Below are positions 53,570 to 61,949 of a stretch of DNA of 64,000 bases, in pieces. A model generated the notes under the pieces. It was not told the origin of the DNA, made no database searches, and was given only the letters and a program-made list of their open reading frames with translations. Position numbers and translations under genes: made by a program. This stretch comes from SZUA-448 sp045627185 (GTDB taxonomy: Bacteria > Bacillota > Clostridia > Lachnospirales > Lachnospiraceae): the NCBI GenBank assembly GCA_045627185.1, contig JAZQNE010000114.1, positions 1 to 64,000 of the forward strand, written 5' to 3'. Each line of letters opens with the position of its first letter. Position 1 is the first letter of the stretch.

Positions 53570-55177
53570 ATGAAATTAACTTTTGTCGGTGCTGACCATG
53601 AAGTTACAGGAAGTTGCCATTGTATTGAAGCATGCGGAAAGAATTTTCTCATTGACTGTGGTATGGAACAGGGTGAAGATATTTATGAAAATCAGGACAT
53701 CCCTTTTAATCCTGCTGATATTGATTTTATTCTTATTACTCATGCGCATATCGATCACACCGGTTTACTGCCTTTAATGTATGCACGCGGTTTCCGCGGA
53801 ACCATTTATGCAACTCAGGCAACCTGCGAACTTTGTGATATTATGCTTCGTGATTCCGCTCATATTCAGACATCGGAAGCAGAATACAAAAACAGAAAAG
53901 GAAAACGTTCCGGAAAGAAAAATGTTGAGCCTTTATATGAGATGAAAGATGCCCTGGGTGTAATAAAGCATTTCAGAGGCTATCCTTATGATACGGATAT
54001 TGATATTGATGAAGGAATTACAATCAGATTCATTGATGTAGGACATCTTCTTGGCTCCGCCAGCATTGCAATTAAAATTACCGAGGATGGAGTTACAAAG
54101 GAAATTGTATTTTCGGGTGATATAGGAAATTCGGATCTTCCGCTTATCAAGGATCCTTCTTATGTTGAGCATGCTGATTATGTTGTTATGGAATCAACTT
54201 ACGGCGACCGACTTCATACAAAGGAACATCCTGATTATGTTATGGAACTTGCAAGGTACACGCAGGAAGCTTTTGACCGCGGTGGAAACCTTGTTATTCC
54301 TGCATTTGCTGTCGGACGTACGCAGGAGATGCTTTTCTATTTCAGAAAGATTAAGGAACTTGGTCTTGTTAAGGGACATGATGGTTTCAAGGTTTATATG
54401 GACAGCCCTCTTGCAATTGAAGCTACAACCATTTTCAACAGAAATATGGATGCATGTTTCTCAGACGAGGCCCTTGAACTTGTTAAACGTGGTGTTAACC
54501 CGCTGACTTTCCCCGGACTCCGTTATGCTATCACATCGGATGAATCAAAACTTATCAATTTTGATGATTCACCGAAGGTTATTATTTCTGCATCCGGTAT
54601 GTGTGAAGCGGGCCGTATAAGACATCATCTTAAACATAATCTGTGGCGTGAAGACAGCACAATCCTGTTTGTTGGATATCAGGCAATCGGCACCTTGGGA
54701 AGAACAATTATTGACGGCGGTGACGTTGTCAAGCTGTTTGGTGAAGAAGTTGAAGTCAATGCCCATATAGAGCGTCTTGAGGGCTTTAGCGGCCATGCTG
54801 ACCAGACCGGACTGATCAAATGGATTAATGAATTTAAGGAAAAACCTGAGAAAGTTTTTATTGTTCATGGTGAAGATTCTGTTTGCGATGCTTTTGCCAA
54901 TATGCTTCAGGAAAACTTTGGGTACGACACTTTTGCTCCTTTCTCCGGTACATCCTTTGACCTTGCAACAGGAAAAATTATTAGAGAAACTGCAGGTGTT
55001 GCTCTTACCGAGAAGAAGGGCGAAACAAAACGCAAGGTTTCTGCCGTATTCGCAAGACTTATTGCTGCCGGTCAGAGACTTATGGCTGTTATTCAGCATA
55101 ATGAGGGCGGTGCAAATAAGGATCTTGGAAAATTTGCGGATCAGATTAATTCCCTTTGCGATAAGTGGGACCGCTGA
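53570..55177 (+). CDS. Beta-CASP metallo-beta-lactamase-fold RNA nuclease (CPSF73/YSH1-like)
   Basis: 535 residues. The metal site HAHIDHTG, the conserved DVGHLLGSASI and FSGDIGNSDLPL belong to the MBL fold; the beta-CASP region shows VMESTYGDR, IPAFAVGRTQEMLF and ASGMCEAGRIRHHL, and the C-terminal RMMBL motif is IERLEGFSGHADQ and VFIVHGE. This matches COG1236-type exonucleases related to eukaryotic CPSF73 and distinct from RNase J. It probably processes RNA; the substrate is not known. A GGGAGG ribosome site precedes it. Confidence 0.9.
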   Translation: MKLTFVGADHEVTGSCHCIEACGKNFLIDCGMEQGEDIYENQDIPFNPADIDFILITHAHIDHTGLLPLMYARGFRGTIYATQATCELCDIMLRDSAHIQTSEAEYKNRKGKRSGKKNVEPLYEMKDALGVIKHFRGYPYDTDIDIDEGITIRFIDVGHLLGSASIAIKITEDGVTKEIVFSGDIGNSDLPLIKDPSYVEHADYVVMESTYGDRLHTKEHPDYVMELARYTQEAFDRGGNLVIPAFAVGRTQEMLFYFRKIKELGLVKGHDGFKVYMDSPLAIEATTIFNRNMDACFSDEALELVKRGVNPLTFPGLRYAITSDESKLINFDDSPKVIISASGMCEAGRIRHHLKHNLWREDSTILFVGYQAIGTLGRTIIDGGDVVKLFGEEVEVNAHIERLEGFSGHADQTGLIKWINEFKEKPEKVFIVHGEDSVCDAFANMLQENFGYDTFAPFSGTSFDLATGKIIRETAGVALTEKKGETKRKVSAVFARLIAAGQRLMAVIQHNEGGANKDLGKFADQINSLCDKWDR

Positions 55178-55207
55178 TTTAACATTACAATGTCAGGAGT
55201 GCAGGCT

Positions 55208-55684
55208 ATGCCGGTATTGTTTTTTGTATTTTGGATTATTTTGAATGGGAAAATTACTCTTGAAATATGTATATTCGGAGTGGTTATTTCTGCTCTTGTT
55301 TTCCTTTTTGCGTGGAAATTCTTAGGCTACAGCTTAAAGAAAGAAATTAAAGGGTACAGATTTATCGGTATGTATCTTGTGTATGCCGGTATTGTTATAA
55401 GGGAGATTTTCAAGGCTAATTTTGATGTTATGAAAATTGTCCTGAAAAGAAAATACAAGCCGGAGCCTCAGCTTGTTACTTTTTCAACGGAACTGAAAAG
55501 CGAAGGTCTCAGGGTGGCTCTTGCCAATTCAATTACGCTTACGCCCGGTACAATATCTGTTTCCCTTGAGGATAACAAATATATTGTCCACTGTCTTGAC
55601 AAATCATTTGCTGAAGGGCTTGATGATTCCTGCTTTGTAAAATATCTTATGAAGATTGAAGCCAAAAAAGAAAAGCTTAAATGA
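55208..55684 (+). CDS. mrpE: Mrp antiporter subunit E (MnhE-like)
   Basis: 158 residues from ATG 55208 (AGGAG 8 bases upstream; an ATG at 55190 precedes that site). Two N-terminal membrane spans, a third near 55-75, then the conserved cytoplasmic part RVALANSITLTPGTISVSLEDNKYIVHCLD. MrpE is a helper subunit of the multi-subunit Na+/H+ antiporter. It is the first gene of a four-gene set that lacks the large MrpA/D and B/C subunits. Confidence 0.88.
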   Translation: MPVLFFVFWIILNGKITLEICIFGVVISALVFLFAWKFLGYSLKKEIKGYRFIGMYLVYAGIVIREIFKANFDVMKIVLKRKYKPEPQLVTFSTELKSEGLRVALANSITLTPGTISVSLEDNKYIVHCLDKSFAEGLDDSCFVKYLMKIEAKKEKLK

Positions 55685-55751
55685 TTTTTTATGTATTTGG
55701 CTATTGTGATAAGATTTATTCGTTTTTAAGGATTAAAAAAGAAGGCATAAT

Positions 55752-56162
55752 ATGACTGTCGAACTTGCATATACTTATTTTTATATTGCTGTTCTTATTG
55801 TTCTGGCACTGCTTGTTTTTGCGGTGTTTATCCGTGTTATTAAAGGTCCGCTGATGGCTGACCGAATCATCGGCATTAACTCTGTCGGAACACTTGTTAT
55901 TATGATTATCTGTATTTTATCACGTTATCTGAAAGAAGATTATCTTCTTGACGTAGCTGTTCTTTATGCTTTGATCAGTTTCCTTGCGGTGGTTGTACTT
56001 ACCAAGATTTACAGTGGCGTTTATCTGAATCGGATTGAAGATGCAAAGAAAAAAGAAAAACCGGCAGTTTCGGAACAAAACGGTGTCAGCAATGATGCGA
56101 TTACTGAAAATAAAGAAGCTGATAATTTGAAATTTGCCGAATCGGAGGTGCGCCATGACTGA
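55752..56162 (+). CDS. mrpF: Mrp antiporter subunit F
   Basis: 136 residues, three membrane spans. The MrpF signature RVIKGPLMADRIIGINSVGT follows the first helix. The C-terminal 40 residues are a hydrophilic tail not common in the family. The last bases overlap the mrpG start. AAGG precedes the ATG. Confidence 0.88.
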   Translation: MTVELAYTYFYIAVLIVLALLVFAVFIRVIKGPLMADRIIGINSVGTLVIMIICILSRYLKEDYLLDVAVLYALISFLAVVVLTKIYSGVYLNRIEDAKKKEKPAVSEQNGVSNDAITENKEADNLKFAESEVRHD

Positions 56163-56517
56163 ATGGATTATTTTCGGTATTTCGTCCGTTTTGATTGTTG
56201 CAGGACTGCTTATGTCAATTGTTGCGGTTGTTGGTCTTTACAGATTTGATTTTTGTATGAACAGAATGCATGCCGCAGCCATGAATGATACACTTGGTAT
56301 TTTGCTTGTGCTTACAGGTCTTATGGTTTCGAGCGGCTTAAATCTTGCAATGCTTAAGATGCTGCTTATTGTGGTCTTTTTCTGGTTTGCCAGCCCTGTT
56401 TCCGGTCATTTGCTTACGAAAATGCAGGTTATTATTGAAAAACATGAGGCTTCCGAAAACGGGAACAAGCCTGTACATTTTGAAGTGGGAGAGGGTGTTG
56501 AAGATGCAGGCCTTTGA
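56155..56517 (+). CDS. mrpG: Mrp antiporter subunit G
   Basis: 120 residues from ATG 56155 with GGAGG upstream, overlapping mrpF by 8 bases. Three membrane spans with the MrpG signature GLYRFDFCMNRMHAAAMNDTLGI. Coupled on both sides to its neighbours. Confidence 0.88.
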   Translation: MTEWIIFGISSVLIVAGLLMSIVAVVGLYRFDFCMNRMHAAAMNDTLGILLVLTGLMVSSGLNLAMLKMLLIVVFFWFASPVSGHLLTKMQVIIEKHEASENGNKPVHFEVGEGVEDAGL

Positions 56518-56815
56518 AATTATTCTTTTGATTTTATTGATTGTATGTGCGGCAGTTGTTGCTTTCACCAAAAACTCCCTGACTGCGATTATTATTTTTA
56601 TGGCTTACAGTCTTATAATGTCTGTTATCTGGATGATTCTTGAATCACCGGACCTTGCGATTACAGAAGCTGCTGTAGGAGCAGGTGTAACAAGTCTTTT
56701 GTTCTTTGTAGCATTAAAGAAGATTCATGCTTTGAAAAGCTCAGAGGAAGAAAAAAAGAATCCTCCGGGGAAACATCGGAGCAATAAAAATCTGTTCGAA
56801 AATATAATTCAGTAG
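56504..56815 (+). CDS. MbhD/DUF4040-like antiporter subunit
   Basis: 103 residues from ATG 56504, overlapping mrpG by 14 bases. Three membrane spans with the DUF4040 pattern FTKNSLTAIIIFMAYSLIMSVIWMILESPDLAITEAAVGAGVTSLLF, found in MbhD of membrane hydrogenases and in the C-terminal part of MrpA. A charged 30-residue tail follows. After it comes a strong terminator, so the expected B, C and D subunits are absent here. Confidence 0.82.
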   Translation: MQAFEIILLILLIVCAAVVAFTKNSLTAIIIFMAYSLIMSVIWMILESPDLAITEAAVGAGVTSLLFFVALKKIHALKSSEEEKKNPPGKHRSNKNLFENIIQ

Positions 56816-56823
56816 ATTAAAAT

Positions 56824-56877
56824 ACGCCATATATGTTATTTTCTGATATTTCAGTGGGATAACATATATGGCGTTTT
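56824..56877. terminator. Bidirectional intrinsic terminator
   Basis: A perfect 16-bp inverted repeat (56824-56839 with 56859-56874) lies between the convergent MbhD-like and LacI genes, with T-rich tails on both sides. Confidence 0.85.
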
Positions 56878-56928
56878 GGTTAATAGAATATTTATTCCTG
56901 AGATTTTTTTCAATAAAGAAAACAGCTA

Positions 56929-57963
56929 TTATTTTGTAGATTCGCGTTCGAGAAGACGTCCTTCAAATACGACATGCTGATGAATGGTTTTCCCGTCGAG
57001 TATTTTGAATAGAAGACGAACGGTTTCTTCGGCAATTTCTTCTGTTGGCTGAGCAAGGGTTGAAATTCCGGGAGTATAGAATTCTGTAAGCGGAATGCCA
57101 TCGAATCCGATTACGGCAACATCTTCCGGAATACGTTTTCCGACAGTAAGAAGGGCCTTACAAGCACCGACTGCCATAACATCCGCAATGGCAAAAATAG
57201 CAGAAAAATCTATTCCTTCACGCATCATTTCTTCTGTCATTAATCTGCCGTTTTCCATTGAATATTCCTCAAAACCTGCGGGAAGAAAACGGACAAGGTT
57301 TTTATCAAAAGGAATGTTTGCTTCTTCAAGAGCTCTTTTATAACCGTTAAGACGGAGCATACCGATTGATGTGTCTCCGCGTGCGGCGGCAAGAAGGGCA
57401 ATGCGTTTATGACCTTTTCCGATGAGATATTTTGTTACTTTATATGCTTCTTTTTCGTCATCAACCGCAACGCTTGAATAATCATAACGACCGATGTTCT
57501 CAAGCGGACAACCTACGGTACTGAGAACGTAAGGCACCTGAAGCTTGTGTATTTTTTCTTCGTTTCTTGAAAAAATACCGCCAAGGAAAATCAAACCGCA
57601 AAGACGTTTTTCTTTTGTGAGTTCCAGAGCAGCATCGACTTCATCTTCATTAGGATCGACATGCTGGAGAACAAGTGAATAGTGTCTGTCAACGATAGCA
57701 GCTTCCATAATCTTTATCATATCGGTAAAGAAAGGGTTATTCATACCTTTGACAAGCACTGCGATGGATTTTGCGTCTGTTCTTTTGAGATTTCTGGCGC
57801 TGTTGTTGGGAATGTAACCGATTTCTTTGATTTTATCCATGACAAGATTTTTTGTTTCTTCGTTTATGTCAGGATGATTATTGATTGCTCTGGAAACGGT
57901 ACTAACACCGACACCACAAGCCTTGGCAACATCTTTGATTGTAATTTCGTCCGGACCGTACAT
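56929..57963 (-). CDS. LacI-family transcriptional regulator
   Basis: 344 residues from ATG 57963, giving MYGPDEITIKDVAKACGVGVSTVSRAINNHPDINEETKNLV, the typical helix-turn-helix start. A longer frame to 58167 runs through the promoter and operator and is rejected. Hinge residues NNSARNLKR and a sugar-binding sensor domain follow (AIFAIADVMAVGACKALLTVGKRIPEDVAVIGFDG). A perfect 18-bp palindrome lies over its own promoter, so it likely represses itself. Other targets are not obvious; the polysaccharide genes diverge from it about 200 bases away. Confidence 0.9.
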   Translation of the reverse strand: MYGPDEITIKDVAKACGVGVSTVSRAINNHPDINEETKNLVMDKIKEIGYIPNNSARNLKRTDAKSIAVLVKGMNNPFFTDMIKIMEAAIVDRHYSLVLQHVDPNEDEVDAALELTKEKRLCGLIFLGGIFSRNEEKIHKLQVPYVLSTVGCPLENIGRYDYSSVAVDDEKEAYKVTKYLIGKGHKRIALLAAARGDTSIGMLRLNGYKRALEEANIPFDKNLVRFLPAGFEEYSMENGRLMTEEMMREGIDFSAIFAIADVMAVGACKALLTVGKRIPEDVAVIGFDGIPLTEFYTPGISTLAQPTEEIAEETVRLLFKILDGKTIHQHVVFEGRLLERESTK

Positions 57964-57994
57964 AAAAAAACCCCGAAAAATAGAAAATAGTTGT

Positions 57995-58038
57995 ATTGGT
58001 AACGTTACCAATGTACCATAAAAAGTTATTTTGGGCAA
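57995..58038 (-). promoter_or_regulatory. Promoter with overlapping LacI-type operator
   Basis: Minus strand: TTGCCC (58038-58033), 17-base spacer, TACATT (58015-58010). The perfect palindrome ATTGGTAACGTTACCAAT (57995-58012, central CG) overlaps the -10 box, the classical arrangement for autorepression by a LacI-family protein. Confidence 0.75.
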
Positions 58039-58200
58039 GTGGTTTTTGGAAAAAGTTTTTGGGAGTTGATTTGATACCTGATTCTGATATAACAAAAAAG
58101 TATTGTATATTCTGACTAATAATGTTATTATAATATACTGTGTTATTTTGAGTAAGTATGCATACAAAACAATGTTGATATTATTTTTAGGAGAAATATT

Positions 58201-60075
58201 GTGAAACGTATAGATAGCAAATGGGGATTCAGAGCGTTTTTATTAATGTTATATGATATTTTCTGCATTAATCTTTCCGGATTCCTGGCTTTATTGATAA
58301 GATTTGATTTCAAATATTCATCTATACCTGAGAGATTTTTGAAATATTACCTGAAATGTGCGCCGTTTGTAACAGCCTTGGTTATTGTTGTATATCTTTT
58401 TGGCCGCCTTTATGGCAGTGTATGGCGTCTTGCAAGCTTCAATGAATTATTTAATATTGTAATCTGCTGTACAATCGCTGAAATGCTTGAAGTTGTTGGA
58501 ACTGTACTTTTTAAGTGCAGAATGCCTGTAAGTTATTATATTATGACTTATATTTTCCGTATGTTTTTTGCAACACTTGCCCGCTTTTCTTATCGACTTA
58601 TAAGAATGTTCAGGGAGGAATTCTTAAGCAGAAGACACACCGGTCAGAAAGCTGTTATGGTTGTAGGCGCCGGTGAAGCCGGAAAGATGATTGTTGACGA
58701 AATTCATAAGAGCAAATATGTTGATTATTATGTTGCCTGTTTTATCGATGACCGTGAAAGCATCCAGGGACGCAGTGTCTGCGGTGTTCCGATTGCAGGT
58801 AACAGAAATACAATTGAAAGTAACGTAATAAAGTATCAGATTGACCTTATTTTCATTGCAATTCCGTCACTTAAACCTTCAGAGAGAAGAGTTTTAATTG
58901 ATATTTGCCAGAAGACCGGTTGCGAGGTACGTATTCTTCCCGGCATGTTTCAGCTGGTAAACGGAACGGTATCAGTTAATAAACTTCGTAAAGTAAATAT
59001 TACCGACCTTCTGGGACGTGACCAGGTTGTTATTAACGATGATCAGGTATTTGATTCGATTAAAGGTAAGAAAATACTTGTTACCGGTGGTGGCGGATCA
59101 ATCGGTTCGGAGCTTTGCCGGCAGATTGCATCCCATGCTCCGGGGCTTCTCATCATTTTTGATATTTATGAGAATAATGCTTACGATATCCAGCAGGAGC
59201 TCCGTAGAAAATATCCCGCACTGAATCTTGAAGTTTTAATTGGATCTGTTCGCAATACGCACAGAATTAATGAGGTATTTGAAAAATATAAGCCCGATAT
59301 TGTTTTCCATGCTGCAGCGCATAAACATGTTCCGCTTATGGAAGACAGTCCGAATGAGGCAATTAAGAACAACGTTTTCGGTACATATAAAACTGCACGT
59401 GCCGCAATTGACAATGACTGCTCGAAGTTTGTACTGATTTCGACCGATAAGGCTGTAAATCCTACAAATATTATGGGCGCAAGCAAGCGTCTTTGTGAAA
59501 TGATTATCCAGATGCTTGCGAATGAGTCAAAAAAGACGAAATTTGCTGCTGTACGTTTTGGAAATGTACTTGGCAGCAACGGCTCGGTTATCCCGCTGTT
59601 TAACAAGCAGATTGAGGCCGGTGGACCGGTTACTGTTACCCATAAAGATATTATCCGTTACTTTATGACAATTCCCGAAGCAGTTTCACTGATTCTTCAG
59701 GCTGGAGCTTATGCCGAAGGCGGAGAAATCTTTGTGCTTGATATGGGTGAGCCTGTTAAAATAGATAATCTGGCCCGTAACCTTATTCGTCTTTCCGGAC
59801 TTGTTCCTGATGTGGATATTGAAATTAAATATACAGGGCTTCGCCCCGGTGAAAAACTTTATGAAGAAATGCTTATGGGCGAAGAAGGTCTTAAGGAAAC
59901 AGATAACGGTCTGATTCATATCGGAAAACCTATTGAGATGGATTATGATGTTTTCAGGCGTCAGCTTGATAAATTGTATGATGCATGTCTTGAAGATGCA
60001 GAAGATATCCGTGAACGTGTTGCGGAAATGGTTCCGACCTATCACCTGAATACAGGTAAGAATGAGAGTAAATGA
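58201..60075 (+). CDS. Membrane-bound UDP-sugar 4,6-dehydratase (CapD/PglF family)
   Basis: 624 residues from GTG 58201. Four N-terminal membrane spans (about 12-130) are followed by a nucleotide-binding domain (VVGAGEAGKMIVDEI) and the extended SDR catalytic domain: VTGGGGSIGSELCRQI and STDKAVNPTNIMGASKR, where the usual Tyr of YxxxK is replaced by Met as in large dehydratases. These enzymes make UDP-4-keto-6-deoxy sugars (often from UDP-GlcNAc) for glycans or capsules. It is followed by an LCP ligase and a Wzz-type gene, so a surface-polysaccharide role fits. Confidence 0.92.
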   Translation: MKRIDSKWGFRAFLLMLYDIFCINLSGFLALLIRFDFKYSSIPERFLKYYLKCAPFVTALVIVVYLFGRLYGSVWRLASFNELFNIVICCTIAEMLEVVGTVLFKCRMPVSYYIMTYIFRMFFATLARFSYRLIRMFREEFLSRRHTGQKAVMVVGAGEAGKMIVDEIHKSKYVDYYVACFIDDRESIQGRSVCGVPIAGNRNTIESNVIKYQIDLIFIAIPSLKPSERRVLIDICQKTGCEVRILPGMFQLVNGTVSVNKLRKVNITDLLGRDQVVINDDQVFDSIKGKKILVTGGGGSIGSELCRQIASHAPGLLIIFDIYENNAYDIQQELRRKYPALNLEVLIGSVRNTHRINEVFEKYKPDIVFHAAAHKHVPLMEDSPNEAIKNNVFGTYKTARAAIDNDCSKFVLISTDKAVNPTNIMGASKRLCEMIIQMLANESKKTKFAAVRFGNVLGSNGSVIPLFNKQIEAGGPVTVTHKDIIRYFMTIPEAVSLILQAGAYAEGGEIFVLDMGEPVKIDNLARNLIRLSGLVPDVDIEIKYTGLRPGEKLYEEMLMGEEGLKETDNGLIHIGKPIEMDYDVFRRQLDKLYDACLEDAEDIRERVAEMVPTYHLNTGKNESK

Positions 60076-61760
60076 ACTTTATGAAAATTAAAGCTTTATG
60101 GACAATAATTAAAGAATGGTTCTTAGACTTATTTAAGAAAATAAAAAAAGCCGGTACCAAGACATTATTGAAATATGTCGGCTTTGGTCTTGCTATTGTC
60201 CAGCTGATTATTTCAGTTGTTCTTCTTGGACTTGTAATTAAACTGAATTTTATTCCGGGGATTTATGTGTCGCTTGTTTTTATATCTCTGGTTGTTTCTT
60301 CAATGTTTATTGCAACTCTCCAGGAATGGTTTGTCCCCGGTATTATTGCAAAAGCAGTTTCACTTCTTTTGTGTATCGGAATGATTATAGGCTGCGGATA
60401 TATTAATAAGACAATTAAAACTATTGATATTGTTGCCGGTGCCAGCAAACAGATTGAATATTACGATGTATATGTTCTCAAAGATAATTCAGCCCAAAAC
60501 TTAAAGCAGACCGACGGCTACATTTTCGGAATGCTTACCGGAATGAGTGAAGAAAAATCTGAAAAGGTTGTTAAAGGCTTAAGTGATATAAATTACACAA
60601 AAAAAGAATATATTACTGTTTCGGATCTTGCACTTGGATTAAAAAACAGTGAGGTCCAGGCTATAATTGTTAACCGTGCTTATGTTGCACTTATTACATC
60701 GGTTCCGGGTCTTGAAAGTTTTGAATCGGAAACACGCAGTATTTTTAGTATCGAAATTGAAACAGCTGTAGAAGATGATGATAATGACGATAATGACCCG
60801 ACCCTTCCTCCGTATGTTCCTGATACACCAACACCTGAACCAACACAGGAACCGACCCCGTCACCTTTGCCGGGAACACCTACTGCCATTCCGCCTACAG
60901 CGACACCTACGCCTACTCCTTACACGGGCCTTGCATATACCTTTGGTGATATTACCGTTCCCAAAGATAAATATATTTATGGTAATGACAATATTTTCAC
61001 GTGCTATGTAAGTGGTATTGATACGTACGGAAAACCCAGTACTGTCAGCAGAAGTGATGTTAATATTCTTGTGACTGTTAACTTAAATACACATCAGATT
61101 ATGATGATTAACACGCCAAGAGATTATTATGTTCCTCTTTCCGGTGCAAATATGCGTGATAAGCTTACACATGCAGGAATTTACGGAATTAAGACATCAA
61201 TAAAAACACTTCAGATGTTGTACGGAGTGAATATTGATTATTATGTAAAAGTTAATTTTTCTGGTTTTATTAAAATAATAAATGCTGTTGGTGGAATTGA
61301 TATCGAAATTGAAAAAGAATTTGTTGCAGAAAATGGCTTGCATTTTAATCCGGGCTTACAGCATTTAACCGGAGACTACGCCCTGGCTTATGCCCGTGAA
61401 AGACATTCATTTGCAGGCGGAGATACTACTCGCGGTAAGCATCAGATGCAGGTTATTACTGCTGTAATTAATAAAATGCTTTCTACAGATGCATTGCTTC
61501 ACTTTAACGAACTGTTTGATTCGATTTCAGAATGCGTTGTTACAGATATGAGTTATGAACGTATTTCCGGACTTGTAAAGCAGCAGGTTGAGACAGGAAG
61601 CGGATGGGATATTATCACATATACTGTTACAGGTAAGAATGGTAAGGATCTCTGCTATGCACTTCGTGCCGTGAACGATGTTTGTTTCCCGAATCAGGAT
61701 ACTGTTAATAAGGCCAGAAATATGTTTAAGAAAATATATAAAAATCAGAATCCGCAATAA
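60072..61760 (+). CDS. LytR-CpsA-Psr (LCP) family glycopolymer ligase
   Basis: 562 residues. Three or four N-terminal membrane spans (about 30-120) and an extracytoplasmic region of about 110 residues are followed by a Thr/Pro-rich linker and the LCP domain (about 310-480). Conserved LCP elements: RSDVNILVTVN, MINTPRDYYVPL, DYYVKVNFSGFIKIINAVGGIDIEI and YARERHSFAGGDTTRGKHQMQVI. LCP proteins transfer polyprenyl-linked glycopolymers to peptidoglycan. The first ATG overlaps the dehydratase gene by 4 bases; an ATG four codons later is possible. Confidence 0.9.
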   Translation: MNFMKIKALWTIIKEWFLDLFKKIKKAGTKTLLKYVGFGLAIVQLIISVVLLGLVIKLNFIPGIYVSLVFISLVVSSMFIATLQEWFVPGIIAKAVSLLLCIGMIIGCGYINKTIKTIDIVAGASKQIEYYDVYVLKDNSAQNLKQTDGYIFGMLTGMSEEKSEKVVKGLSDINYTKKEYITVSDLALGLKNSEVQAIIVNRAYVALITSVPGLESFESETRSIFSIEIETAVEDDDNDDNDPTLPPYVPDTPTPEPTQEPTPSPLPGTPTAIPPTATPTPTPYTGLAYTFGDITVPKDKYIYGNDNIFTCYVSGIDTYGKPSTVSRSDVNILVTVNLNTHQIMMINTPRDYYVPLSGANMRDKLTHAGIYGIKTSIKTLQMLYGVNIDYYVKVNFSGFIKIINAVGGIDIEIEKEFVAENGLHFNPGLQHLTGDYALAYARERHSFAGGDTTRGKHQMQVITAVINKMLSTDALLHFNELFDSISECVVTDMSYERISGLVKQQVETGSGWDIITYTVTGKNGKDLCYALRAVNDVCFPNQDTVNKARNMFKKIYKNQNPQ

Positions 61761-61795
61761 AAAACTTAGTGACAATAACAGTAAGTAAAAATTAC

Positions 61796-61824
61796 TTGAA
61801 AACATTGTATATTCAAACTATAAT
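61796..61824 (+). promoter_or_regulatory. Promoter of the Wzz-type gene
   Basis: TTGAAA (61796-61801), 17-base spacer, TATAAT (61819-61824). Confidence 0.7.
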
Positions 61825-61949
61825 TACAAGAAATTATCATTAAGGCCGCTGTGTGAATAAATGCGTCCAAGCAATTATTAAGTTCATTACCGATTATGGT
61901 TGGAAATGACTGCTTTAGCGAAAATCGGCCCGAGAGGAGACCAGTAAAA

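Noticed and set aside
57964..58167. 68-residue N-terminal extension of the minus-strand LacI gene
   Set aside because: It would cover the promoter and the operator palindrome, and family members start at the helix-turn-helix as the ATG at 57963 does.
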